A stretch of 64,000 nucleotides of DNA, from NCBI RefSeq assembly GCF_022581195.2, contig NC_061453.1, forward strand, positions 12,108,001 through 12,172,000. The letters are read 5' to 3'. The stretch's first letter is position 1. Every line of letters starts with the position of its first letter. Made by a program: the position numbers and the translations under genes. Source of the stretch: Helicoverpa zea. Taxonomy: Eukaryota; Arthropoda; Insecta; Lepidoptera; Noctuidae. Under the pieces are notes generated by a model, which worked only from the letters and a program-made list of their open reading frames with translations, did no database searches and was not told the DNA's origin. Of this stretch, positions 55,901-64,000 are shown in pieces.

Positions 55901-58900
55901 ACTATATATTTAACTAAGAAGAAGGTAAAAACAGCCAAGTGTGTCAAAAAATATACTTTGAATTGATTTTAAAAGGCAAAAAATTTCAAAGAAAATATTA
56001 TTTTTTTACCGAATGATTACTCGCGCGGCTGCAAATGGCCGGCGCTGGTATATTTTTTTGTGGATAGAGAATGACCCTAGGTATCATATACTCACGCCAT
56101 AGACCTAACATATTCGTACAATTGAAGAAAAAAAAATAAACGTGATTCGCTCCATACAAAAAAATCTAATTAATATTTTTTTTAGACAAACTATCAACTT
56201 TAGAAGAAATTTCACAAGAGTAAAAGTTGTTTGTAATATCATGAAGAATCACATAAAAAAAATCGAATCGATATTGGAACTTTGTTGCCTATGTCCACTA
56301 ATTTTCAATATGGATCCACTGTGCGGCGACACGCGTCGACGGCGCGTTTAAAAAACGTGGTGTGCATAGGCCCTAAATAGGTTCCGCAGTTTTGGCGTGA
56401 AAGCCGAATAGACAGTTTCGCATTTATAATATTGGTAAAAGAACAAAAGCTAAGGAAGTTATGAAAATGTTGGAAGGAGCAAATAAAGAAAACGTGTTGA
56501 ACTTACAAATGTATCTCAGTCACATATAGAACCTTCTTTTTAGAAGTCCGTTAAAAGACGAATTTTTAAAAAGGAGAATTCAATTAGTCAGAAGAAGTCT
56601 ATTACTAAGTTATTAGTCTATATTAACTCACCTGTTCAACAAATTTATACGGGCCAGCCCCATCAATGAATGTTTCTCTGAAAGCTTTGTGCAATGGTTT
56701 CCTTTTGAACAACGCGCACTGTTCACTTAATACATCCGCTGCGCCTTCAGGTAGATCTGTTATATGACAACATTATGATTAACCATCAAACAACAAGAAT
56801 AACCAAAATAAAACAAAATTTGTCTCTTATGGTTTTAAAAAATAAGAAATGAGGTAAGTATAAAGAGGTTGGCAGATCAAGACCTTAAGCTAAATTAGTC
56901 TAAGCCTAGACTAAATAGCTGATACAATTTTCCATACTTGTGGGCAGACCACACGAAGTACGAAAAGCTTAGCTCTTGGTCTGCAACTTCCATTGTACAG
57001 GATACGCAAAATATAACAGTGCTAGGTAAATCTGGGTTGTCTTTAGTTAGATCATAATAATGTTTAGATCCCTCTACCTATTTCCTTGAAAGAGAACTGC
57101 TTGGGCCTGATATCATAGAGCCGGTAGTCCAACATGAGCACCATGTCAAATTGTTCAGCCTCCTCATCCATTTCATTTTGGGCTACAAATGCTATCTCTA
57201 TGTGCGATCCATCTTGGAATTTGAATAGCTGAGCTTCTATGTTCAGTAATTTCTGTGAACAGATAATAACAGAGTACTTAAGTAAGTTGGAAAACCAAGA
57301 TGATAATGAAAAGATTGGTTAGATATATGTAGAGGCGAAAGTTTGTGGATGGGTGTGTGTGTGTGTGCAAACAGCTAGAAATATTTCGATGCAACTTGGC
57401 AGTTAAATGACAGAATAACATAGGCTGGTATAGTTATCGGCACGGATAATGAGCTCTCGGCGGAAGAGTGGGGATCGCTTTGCACACTGTTCACTTAAGG
57501 CAATAAACCAATAAATCACTTCTCAGGTGAAGGTCAGGGCTCAATATCCTTGCCAATGACTATACATTTCCTGGCGCAGTAGTTGCCTCCACATGCGGGT
57601 CAAACCGCAGGCGGAAGGTATCACACAATATCAATAAAAATACTAGGTAGTATAAAAATATAAAGTTCATATGTGTTATTGTAATGACAATGTTTCTATA
57701 ACATCTTACTTTTAAAGCCTCATACTGCTGCAATCTATTGTAATAAGCCACAAGAGCCTTTCTGATGGCACCGAGACAGCCAGGCAACATGATATTGTCG
57801 AAATCTTCCATTACCGCATCCAAATTGAAGCCCAGGGGTAGAGATGACTTGGAAACTTCATTTACACCTATGAAATACATTGGACATGTTTACAACTGTT
57901 TCTTACTGTCTGTTCTCTGTGGTTCCTCCTGCATCCTGAAGGAGTTAGTTCTCCTAACAAGATAAAAAAATTCTAAGGCTACCTATGTACCAAGTTTCAT
58001 TGAAACGAATTCATTGGTTTTGATATGGAAGCGAGATACCATTTATAATAATTGTATGGATGTTGACAAACTTAATTGTTTTCTTAAATGTGTTTGTAGT
58101 AGTTTGAGCACTTGACAGTCCGTATCTTAGTATCTGATTTCAGATCAGTTTTTAACACTAGGATTATAAATAAATGAAAAACTAAAATAAAAAAACCGGC
58201 CAAGTGCGAGTCGGACTCGTGCACGAAGGGTTCCGTAAATTACAGTTAAATCAACCTATCTCAAAAACTATAAGAGATACTTTGATCAAACCAAAAATCG
58301 TTGAAAGAGTTAATTAGCATGCATCACCTCTATTTTTTTTAGAATTTTATACCCCGTAGTTATAAAAATAGAGGGGGGGGGACATACTTTTTACGACTTT
58401 GAGAGCTGATATCTCAAAAACCGTTCACTTTAAGAAAAATGTTTTTTAGAAAACTTTATATCATTTTAAAAGACCTTTCCATTGATACCCCACACGGGTA
58501 TGTACATCGAAAAAAAAAATTTCATCCCTCAGTTACATGTATCCCGGGGGGCCCCACCCCCAATTCTTTTTTTTACTATTTAGTGTCATATTTTTGTAGC
58601 GGTTCATACAACACATATTCCCATCAAATTTCATCACTGTAGTACTTATAGTTTCCGAGTAAATCGGCTGTGACAGACGGACAGACGGACATGACGAAAC
58701 TATAAGGGTTCCGTTTTTGCCATTTTGGCTACGGAACCCTAAAAAAAAACAAGGGCACTTGTAACAAAAAGTTACAACAAGAAACACTAACCATTTTTAA
58801 GTTCTATCCTGAGTCCATGTTTGACCTCATACTCGGAGGGGTGCTGCATATGATAGACGATGCAGCAGTGGTCTTCCAACACATAGGACTGCACCTCCAT

Positions 58901-59747
58901 GCCGGAGAGCACTGACATTAGCTCCAAGTCTACCTTCAACCTATCTACTGCATTTGACAGACATATTTTCTGCAAGTTTGAAACAGGATTTTTTACTGTA
59001 AATATTAATCGATGACAATAGATGTGTGAGTCATCTTATATTTAATGTAAGTTATTCAAACTGTCAAGTTAAATATTTGTGATGTACTTGAAAGCAGTTT
59101 CCAGAAAATACATGATTGCAATTTGTAATACTGTACTGTATGTGGTGTGAAAAATGACAAAGGTAAGAGTTGGGTCAGTGCGTCGTCTTAGGGGCGGAGT
59201 CGTGTATGTGTTTGTAATGTATTGTATTAAGAGAGATCATAAACAGGTCTTATTTACATAAGGATAGTTTATAACCAAGACGGCTTGCTTCCACTCAGTA
59301 CATTCATTGAATTGGCTCACGTCCTCTCTTCTCAGTCCTCACAAATAAAAACCATGCGGATTGCAATTACCTGCGGCCTTGTAGTAAAAGTTTCGCGCTT
59401 TTTCTTGACTGGTGAAGCTTTATGCCTATAACTGTTGCGTTGTAATTGAAACATTTCATCTTTTTTCTCTTTTAACTGCAGTTCTAGTTGCTCTATCTCT
59501 TCCTGTAACTCCTTGCTGTCTTCTGGTAGCTTGGAAGCTAAAATGTACACACGAATGTTGAAGACTTGAATTAATTGGATTGTTTTCGAAATATGGTGTT
59601 TAAGAGTATTTGGATCAGTATGATGAGCACCCTTTGCTACACTTTGACCGTGATTTCTAAATCCGTTTCAATGTATGATAAAATCTCAAGTCTCTTACCT
59701 CCTTTCCGGAACATCTTCGTAATTTTTAACTGTTTTGTGTGTGACAT
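52985..59747 (-). CDS. Centromere protein O (CENP-O/Mcm21-like), complete
   Basis: CENP-O pairs with CENP-P in the inner kinetochore network (family knowledge). Seven exons, 59747-59699, 59537-59371, 58969-58792, 57867-57710, 57252-57078, 56756-56632 and 53113-52985, join to 326 residues with matching phases. Residues about 20-60 form a charged coiled coil (ELQEEIEQLELQLKEKKDEM). Then come two alpha/beta segments of RWD size: one with LSGMEVQSYVLEDHCCIVYH, SLPLGFNLDAVMEDFDN and LGAIRKALVAYYNRLQQYEA, the other with AQLFKFQDGSHIEIAFVAQ and DMVLMLDYRLYDIRPKQF. Near 257-270 is ALFKRKPLHKAFRETF, close to the C-terminal LF-x-x-KPLH-x-x-F block I recall from vertebrate CENP-O. The last exon adds a basic then acidic tail (QQPRRRRVRPARR) past the conserved end. 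A remote RWD protein of another kind remains possible. Confidence 0.72.
53203..53590. mobile_element. 388-bp MITE in the CENP-O intron
   Basis: GGGGTCCGATTCTCCTAA at the left is mirrored by TTAGGAGAATCGGGCCCCC at the right (one-base offset). Inside are several GATTGCGAT-like motifs. It stops 33 bp before the next element. Confidence 0.75.
53624..56372. mobile_element. 2.75-kb foldback element
   Basis: Perfect 42-bp ends begin GGGCCTATGCACACCACG, and TAA lies at both outer edges (53621-53623, 56373-56375), a 3-bp target duplication of PIF/Harbinger type. Almost the whole element is a palindrome: the left arm (about 53815-54777) returns inverted as the right arm (about 55355-56330), around a spacer of about 577 bp. 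The two arms encode the same frame on opposite strands (54499-54699 and 55435-55635). A block in the left arm at 54296-54355 is repeated in direct orientation at the start of the spacer (54788-54845). The subterminal left part has two extra GACGCGCGTTTG units that the right lacks. The superfamily is inferred only from the TAA. Confidence 0.85.
55145..55480 (+). pseudogene. Protein-coding remnant in the foldback spacer
   Basis: A plus-strand stretch translating to EEDKNLIKEFCRLFCASLNK and then NNRKWLEKNINWPVCDSVDL runs from the spacer into the right arm and stops at 55475-55477. One in-frame break (near 55245) separates the two parts. The K-W-x-R-WL pattern resembles the N-termini of some uncharacterised transposon proteins I recall from insects, but I cannot name the family. 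Confidence 0.35.
58191..58742 (-). mobile_element. (GTCY)n-bearing MITE, copy 2
   Basis: Inverted near-identical copy of 40726-41290, in the CENP-O intron between 58792 and 57867. Here the GTCC/GTCT run (58675-58690) is much shorter than in copy 1, so the microsatellite has changed length since the copies separated. The body differs at few sites. Confidence 0.85.
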
Positions 59748-59916
59748 TGTTGGGGATTTATTAAGAAACACACTTTTAAAAACGTAAACAATAAACAAAT
59801 CCAACTGGTCCACAACGGAATTTTCAAACTTTTGACAGTTAGGTTCTGCAAGTTGGCAATATGTGATTGAATGGAATGGAGTGAATTATATAAAATGAAA
59901 ATCTGTTTGGATCCAT
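59748..59916 (-). promoter_or_regulatory. Short upstream region of CENP-O, cut off by a transposon
   Basis: Only 177 bp separate the CENP-O start codon from the P-like element at 59925. No TATA box or initiator stands out. If transcription starts within this interval, the core promoter abuts the transposon; if not, transcription starts inside the element. Confidence 0.4.
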
Positions 59917-59924
59917 GTTTGGAT

Positions 59925-60905
59925 CATAGACATAATATTAGTAAACAGGACTGCGCATATAAACCCAAAAAACGAGCCGAGTGAAACAGTTAGTACGGAG
60001 GCTGTCTGTCCCTTTCTAATAGGGTGACTATGAGATTAAGCTATGTGAGACAAATCCAAATTTGCTAAGATTATTAAACGCAGATTGGAATTGAAGTTTT
60101 AACTTACGCAGTTTGTGACCTTAAGATACTTATAAAGGCTTTTAATAATTAGCGGGAATTAGCAGTGTAAAAGCAGGAAGATTCGAAGTGAAGACTGTTT
60201 TTTTTGTATTTCTACTTCATATATAGACTGCTGAGCCATTTATGTCGCCTTTCTTCATTTTTTGGGAAGCTATAACAATAGTACAACAGTTTTAAAATCC
60301 ATCACTCATATTTTCACTCATTACAAGAATTCATGGGCACCCTAGTTGTTTGGTTTACGAAAATGTTATTATTAGCTAACCTGTGGAACGGTATATTGCA
60401 ACCACCATAGGATTCACTTTTACACGTATAAACGCAACACTTTTTCACCATTTAAATAGTTTAAATTGATTTAATACAAAAAATATAAACAAAATTTTAA
60501 ATGCTGATTACGCGCCAAGAATGTTCAGGGTTACCGCTAGAAAAAAAAAAAATAATAATAAAAATTTATGTTTTAAGAATAATAATTTAAATAAATAATT
60601 TATTCGTATGATAAATTAATGCGATTTTTATTAATTTGTTGACTTACAATTGTTAAAATAAGATAAAAATATATGTGATTCAATTGTTTTTTTGGGAAGA
60701 CAAAACTGTTGATCACAACATTTTTTTATGCTGGCAAGGTGTTAGAAAGAGACAAACGGCCTCCGTTCTAACTATCCCTCTCGGCTCGGATTTGCCTCTG
60801 TGTATTATGCAACAAATTTAGTACCTTATTGCGTTGGAATGGAGTTCATTTTCGTAAATATATATTTCGAGCGTGCGCAATCTTGTTTATTATATTACAT
60901 CTATG
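59925..60905 (-). mobile_element. P-element-like transposon A (981 bp)
   Basis: Ends start CATAGACATAATATTAGTAA (left) and, on the other strand, CATAGATGTAATATAATAAA (right). GTTTGGAT directly flanks both ends (59917-59924, 60906-60913), an 8-bp target duplication. Subterminal blocks GAGCCGAG and ACGGAGGCTGT also occur near both ends. An 8-bp duplication, termini that begin with CA, and a THAP exon are together characteristic of the P superfamily. The RNase H-like core is absent, so the element depends on a transposase from elsewhere. Confidence 0.85.
60212..60451 (-). pseudogene. Two-exon THAP-domain remnant in P-like element A
   Basis: The minus strand has ATG at 60451 and exon 60451-60381 (MVKKCCVYTCKSESYGGCN to the FH pair), a GT donor, an AG acceptor at 60271-60270, and exon 60269-60212 (FPKNEERRHKWLSS) ending in TAG. 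The spliced frame stays open, giving only the first 43 or so residues of a THAP finger: paired Cys, FP and the Trp. The second Cys-x-x-His pair is missing, so it should not fold as a complete finger. Confidence 0.7.
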
Positions 60906-60913
60906 GTTTGGAT

Positions 60914-61885
60914 CATAGATATAATATTACTAAACAAGATTGCGCACGCTCAAAATATATATTTACGAAAATGAACTCTATACTAACGCAATAAGGTACT
61001 AAATTGGTTGCATAATACACAGAGGCAAATCCGAGCCGAGAGGGATAGTTCGAACGGAGGCTGTTTGTCTCTTTCTAACACCTTGCCAGCATAAAAAAAT
61101 GTTGTGATCAAAAGTTTTGTCTTCCCAAAAAACAATTGAATCACTTATATTTTTATCTTATTTTAACAATTGTAAGTCAACAAATTAATAACAATCGCAT
61201 TAATTTATTCGTATTTATTATTAAAACATAAACAACATAAATTTTTATTTTGCTTTTTTTTTATTTTCTAGCGGTAACCCTGAACATTCTTGGCGCGTAA
61301 TCAGCATTTAAAATTTTGTTTATATTTTTTTGTATTAAATCAATTTAAACTATTAAAATGGTGAAAAAGTGTTGCGTTTCTACTTGCAAAAGTGAATCCT
61401 ATGGTAGTTGCAATATATCGTTCCACAGGTTAGCTAATAATAACATTTTCGTAAACCAAACAACTAGGGTGCCCATGAATTCTTGTAACGAGTCAAAATA
61501 TGGGTGATGGATTTTAAAACTGTTGTACTATTGTTATAGCTTCCCAAAAAATGAAGAAAGGCGACATAAATGGCTCAGCAGTCTATATATGAAGTAGAAA
61601 TACAAAAAAAAACAGTCTTCACTTCGAATCTTCCTGCTTTTATACTGCTAATTTCCGCTAATTATTAAAAGCCTTTATTAGTATCTTAAGGTCACAAACT
61701 GCGTAAGTTAAAACTTCAATACTAATCTGTGTTTAATAATCTTAGCAAATTCGGATTTGTCTGACATAGCTTAATCTCATAGTCACCCTATTAGAAAGGG
61801 ACAGACAGCCTCCGTACTAACTGTTTCACTCGGCTCGTTTTTTGGGTTTATATGCGCAGTCCTGTTTACTAATATTATGTCTATG
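60914..61885 (+). mobile_element. P-element-like transposon B (972 bp)
   Basis: Inverted, nearly identical copy of element A. It begins CATAGATATAATATTACTAA and ends ATTATGTCTATG, flanked by GTTTGGAT on both sides (60906-60913 and 61886-61893). It shares its left target duplication with A, so the two lie head to head, separated by exactly 8 bp. Confidence 0.87.
61358..61597 (+). pseudogene. Two-exon THAP-domain remnant in P-like element B
   Basis: Same structure as in element A: exon 61358-61428 (MVKKCCVSTCKSESYGSCN), then a GT...AG intron, then exon 61540-61597 ending in TAG. Two residues differ in the first exon (Tyr to Ser, Pro to Ser) and one Gly became Ser. The second exon matches A. 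Conserved frame and splice sites in both copies suggest the frame was intact in the recent parent. Confidence 0.7.
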
Positions 61886-61893
61886 GTTTGGAT

Positions 61894-62523
61894 ACACAAT
61901 TAGCATCCCTCTAGTGTGTCCGCATATCCGCCGTATCCGCACATCCTAATCCTTTTTATGACTATTCTTTTTAACACTGTATCAAAAATGTAGGTGGACT
62001 GAAAAGAAGGCTTTTTTCAGATGTATCTGCTTGATCTCGATCCTTCCAAACATTCTAGGGTGCATTCAACCGATTCAAATCAAAACTAGCGTTCATGACA
62101 TTGGTAATCCTTGGGTTCTAGCTAGGGGAATTATTAGCGACTTACGATGGCATCTTACATTTATTGTAAGTTAGTTACATAAGAAGCTACTTACGAGCGC
62201 AAAAGTGTAAGGCTGGTCACACATTGGAAGTATAAAGGTTGTAAGGTATTTGAGTAAGTATTTTCATGTATGAGGGAGGGATAAAAAATCCAGAACAAAT
62301 AAAATAACTCGTATGATTTTATTTCCTTATTTTTACAAGAATATCTTCACTTTGTAAATATGTCTTTATAATAGTTATTATACCTATATCGATGTTATAG
62401 TAAGGTGATTTGCTTTGGGAGAATTTGTCCCAATTTAAATAGGACTTTATTAAAAATATAATTTCTTCAACATGCATGTACAAAGTAATATTAACTCAAT
62501 TTAAATGTCTTACATTTTAATGT
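61894..62523. other. Region between P-like elements and the right-edge gene
   Basis: No gene seen. The direct flank after the third GTTTGGAT is ordinary AT-rich sequence. Confidence 0.4.
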
Positions 62524-62706
62524 CTTAGGGTCGGTTCATATCTGACGGAAAATGCGTCGAGCGTATCGTAAATGTATGATTGACGTACTAACGCATCATC
62601 GGTTAGGTGTGAATGATTGAATGTTTTATCGTATATTTGTCTGTTTTGGCGTTACGCGACCGAAAATACGCGACGTATGTTCCGTCATATATGAATCTAC
62701 CCTTAA
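62524..62706. mobile_element. 183-bp MITE
   Basis: CTTAGGGTCGGTTCATATCT and GACGGAA at the left are mirrored by TTCCGTCATATATGAATC and TACCCTTAAG at the right. The interior has several CG-containing motifs and no coding capacity. Confidence 0.7.
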
Positions 62707-62752
62707 GCCTTGAAGAAATAACATTATAATTAGATTGATTCACCAACACAGA

Positions 62753-62758
62753 TTTATT
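62753..62758 (-). terminator. Polyadenylation signal of the right-edge gene
   Basis: TTTATT (AATAAA on the minus strand) lies about 105 bp past the stop codon at 62861-62863. Confidence 0.5.
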
Positions 62759-62860
62759 GAAAACGAATCATAAACATACAATATTCCAAACATAAAATAT
62801 ACGCCCAATTATTGGGCAAATATTTGTAATTATGTTAAACATAATTCGAAGACAAAATAT

Positions 62861-63618
62861 TTACAATGTAGTCAACCCGATAGATTTCAAGTGCTCTTGA
62901 GACAGACGTCCTTCATTCCATTTCACGCGCAATCTGAAACAAGAAAATATATTTTATGTTATTTTGCAACAATGTTTATTTAGATGTCAGCGTCTTTATA
63001 CATTGACATGCGTAATAAAAAGTGTAAGGGTAAAAATAAGAAGAAGATTGCGTAGAAGGCCTGTTAAAATGGGATAACGATCAGGGTAAAATAAGGGTGA
63101 AGATTACCGGGTAAGGTTAAGGAGATCTGGGGTAATGATTAGGGAGAAAATAAGGTGAAGATTGCTGGGTTAGATTAAGAAGACCTTTTTTTTTTTTTTA
63201 GCGACGTAAAATCTAAATCGTCGTGTTCCGTCATAGGCCTTTTATGTACCAGGGCCGCGGTATCTCTTTCGAACAACCCGCAGCCCCGGCAGGAGATTAA
63301 GAAGACCTGGGGTAATGATTAGGTTGAAAATAACATGAAGATTTCTGGGTAAGATTAAGGAGACTTGGGGTAGCGATTAGGGTATAAAAAAGGTAAAGAA
63401 TACTGGGTAAGTTTGCGGAGAAAGTAAAAGACATCATAACAACATTTCCTCACCTCTCTTCATTATGTTTAACGGACCACAATTCGGGCATAAACCGAGG
63501 CTTCATTGAACTCAGGAAATGTTCTCTCCACATCTCTTCGAGACGGAGCAAACCTTCGTGATTCAGAAAGTAGTCCACGACTTTAGCGCCGTGAGATTCG
63601 TATTCTGAATTTTCATAC
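62861..63618 (-). CDS. Last two exons of an unidentified gene
   Basis: Exons 63618-63454 and 62933-62861 (stop TAA) join in frame with good acceptor (CTCCTAG, TTTCAG) and donor (GTGAGG) sites. They encode about 78 residues: YENSEYESHGAKVVDYFLNH, LLRLEEMWREHFLSSMKPRF, MPELWSVKHNEERLRVKWNE and SQEHLKSIGLTTL. The segment is soluble and mostly helical, rich in Glu, Arg and aromatic residues, with no membrane stretch. I do not recognise the family. The gene continues to the right of the window. Confidence 0.75.
63060..63420. repeat. Diverged minisatellite, units of about 58 bp
   Basis: The phrase GGGGTAATGATTAGG, then AAAATAAGGTGAAGAT, then CTGGGTAAGATTAAGGAGAC recurs about five times with changes. 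It is interrupted by a retro-insertion at 63186-63293. It lies in the intron between the two exons of the right-edge gene. Confidence 0.75.
63186..63293 (-). mobile_element. Short retro-insertion with 14-bp target duplication
   Basis: Starts with a T run (poly-A tail of a minus-strand insertion) and ends near CAGCCCCGGCAGG. AGATTAAGAAGACC occurs directly before (63172-63185) and after (63294-63307). The body recurs in the opposite orientation at 63672-63780. Confidence 0.82.
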
Positions 63619-63671
63619 CTAGGAGATTAAAAAGGATTTGTTACAATACTATGTCAAATACATATAACGTA

Positions 63672-63780
63672 AGATGGGCGATTGTTCGAAAGAGTTCGAA
63701 CAATCTCGCAGGCCCGGCAGAAAAATCGCGGCCCAGGTACATAAAAAGCCTAAGACGAAACACGACGGTTTACATAAGAT
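63672..63780 (+). repeat. Second copy of the short retro-element
   Basis: GGGCGATTGTTCGAAAGAG, then GCCCGGCAG, GCGGCCCAGGTACATAAAA and ACGAAACACGACGGTTTACA correspond in reverse to 63186-63293. A small duplication of the TTCGAACAATC segment is present. No clear tail. Confidence 0.65.
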
Positions 63781-64000
63781 GGGCCATTTGCATAACTGGC
63801 TAAAATATTTCTGAAATGGCTGTTCAACAGCTGACTACTTATGTATAAGTTGAACACTTCAAGCTATTGGTTCTTATATGTTGAGTTTAGAGTTCATTGA
63901 GCTGAGCTACCCTAGAGCTTCACTTGCCAATTAAAAAAATACCACATTCACTTTACCACATTAGAGGCATGCTGAAATACTCAAAATACTTTATTTACTT

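Noticed and set aside
60800..60994. 64-residue frame across the P-like junction
   Set aside because: It runs across the inverted repeat junction of the two elements and is a palindrome artefact.

Overview
This window looks like nuclear DNA from a moth, most likely a noctuid or a near relative. It is AT-rich and holds intron-split genes with GT-AG junctions and a dense load of small transposons. Several repeats (a pair starting near 1141 and 14524, a (GTCY)n-bearing MITE, RTE 3' ends) match families I recall from Lepidoptera. No database search was possible, so the family placement is inference.

Layout of genes. 300-3827 (+): the 3' half of a membrane adenylyl cyclase, covering the second membrane cluster and the C2 catalytic domain; its 5' part lies outside the window. 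12785-38716 (-): a complete anoctamin/TMEM16 gene in 18 coding exons that assemble to about 975 residues. 39894-49548 (+): a complete STT3A-type oligosaccharyltransferase catalytic subunit in 13 exons (707 residues), plus an extra, equally long duplicate of exon 6. 52985-59747 (-): a seven-exon gene of 326 residues that I read as CENP-O, a subunit of the constitutive centromere-associated network. 62861-63618 (-): the last two coding exons of an unidentified gene that continues past the right edge. The anoctamin and STT3A genes are divergent, with 1.2 kb between their start codons. These genes act in separate pathways; I see no functional cluster.

The mobile DNA is the richest part. A two-ORF LINE with both frames open sits antisense in an anoctamin intron, and a 5'-truncated relative lies in an STT3A intron. 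Just upstream of the CENP-O start codon two P-element-like transposons lie head to head. They share a single 8-bp target duplication, and each keeps a split THAP-domain reading frame. A 2.75-kb foldback element fills a CENP-O intron. A deletion derivative that combines a YqaJ-protein-like first exon with a frameshifted THAP exon lies just past STT3A. A PIF/Harbinger fragment, a 735-bp element with arrays of short subterminal motifs, and many MITEs fill the remainder. Two retro-insertions have clear target duplications: one sits inside a minisatellite and one inside a hairpin MITE.

Exon borders were set by hand from reading-frame continuity and splice dinucleotides. Summed coding lengths divide by three for all three complete genes, which supports the models, but no transcript data were available.
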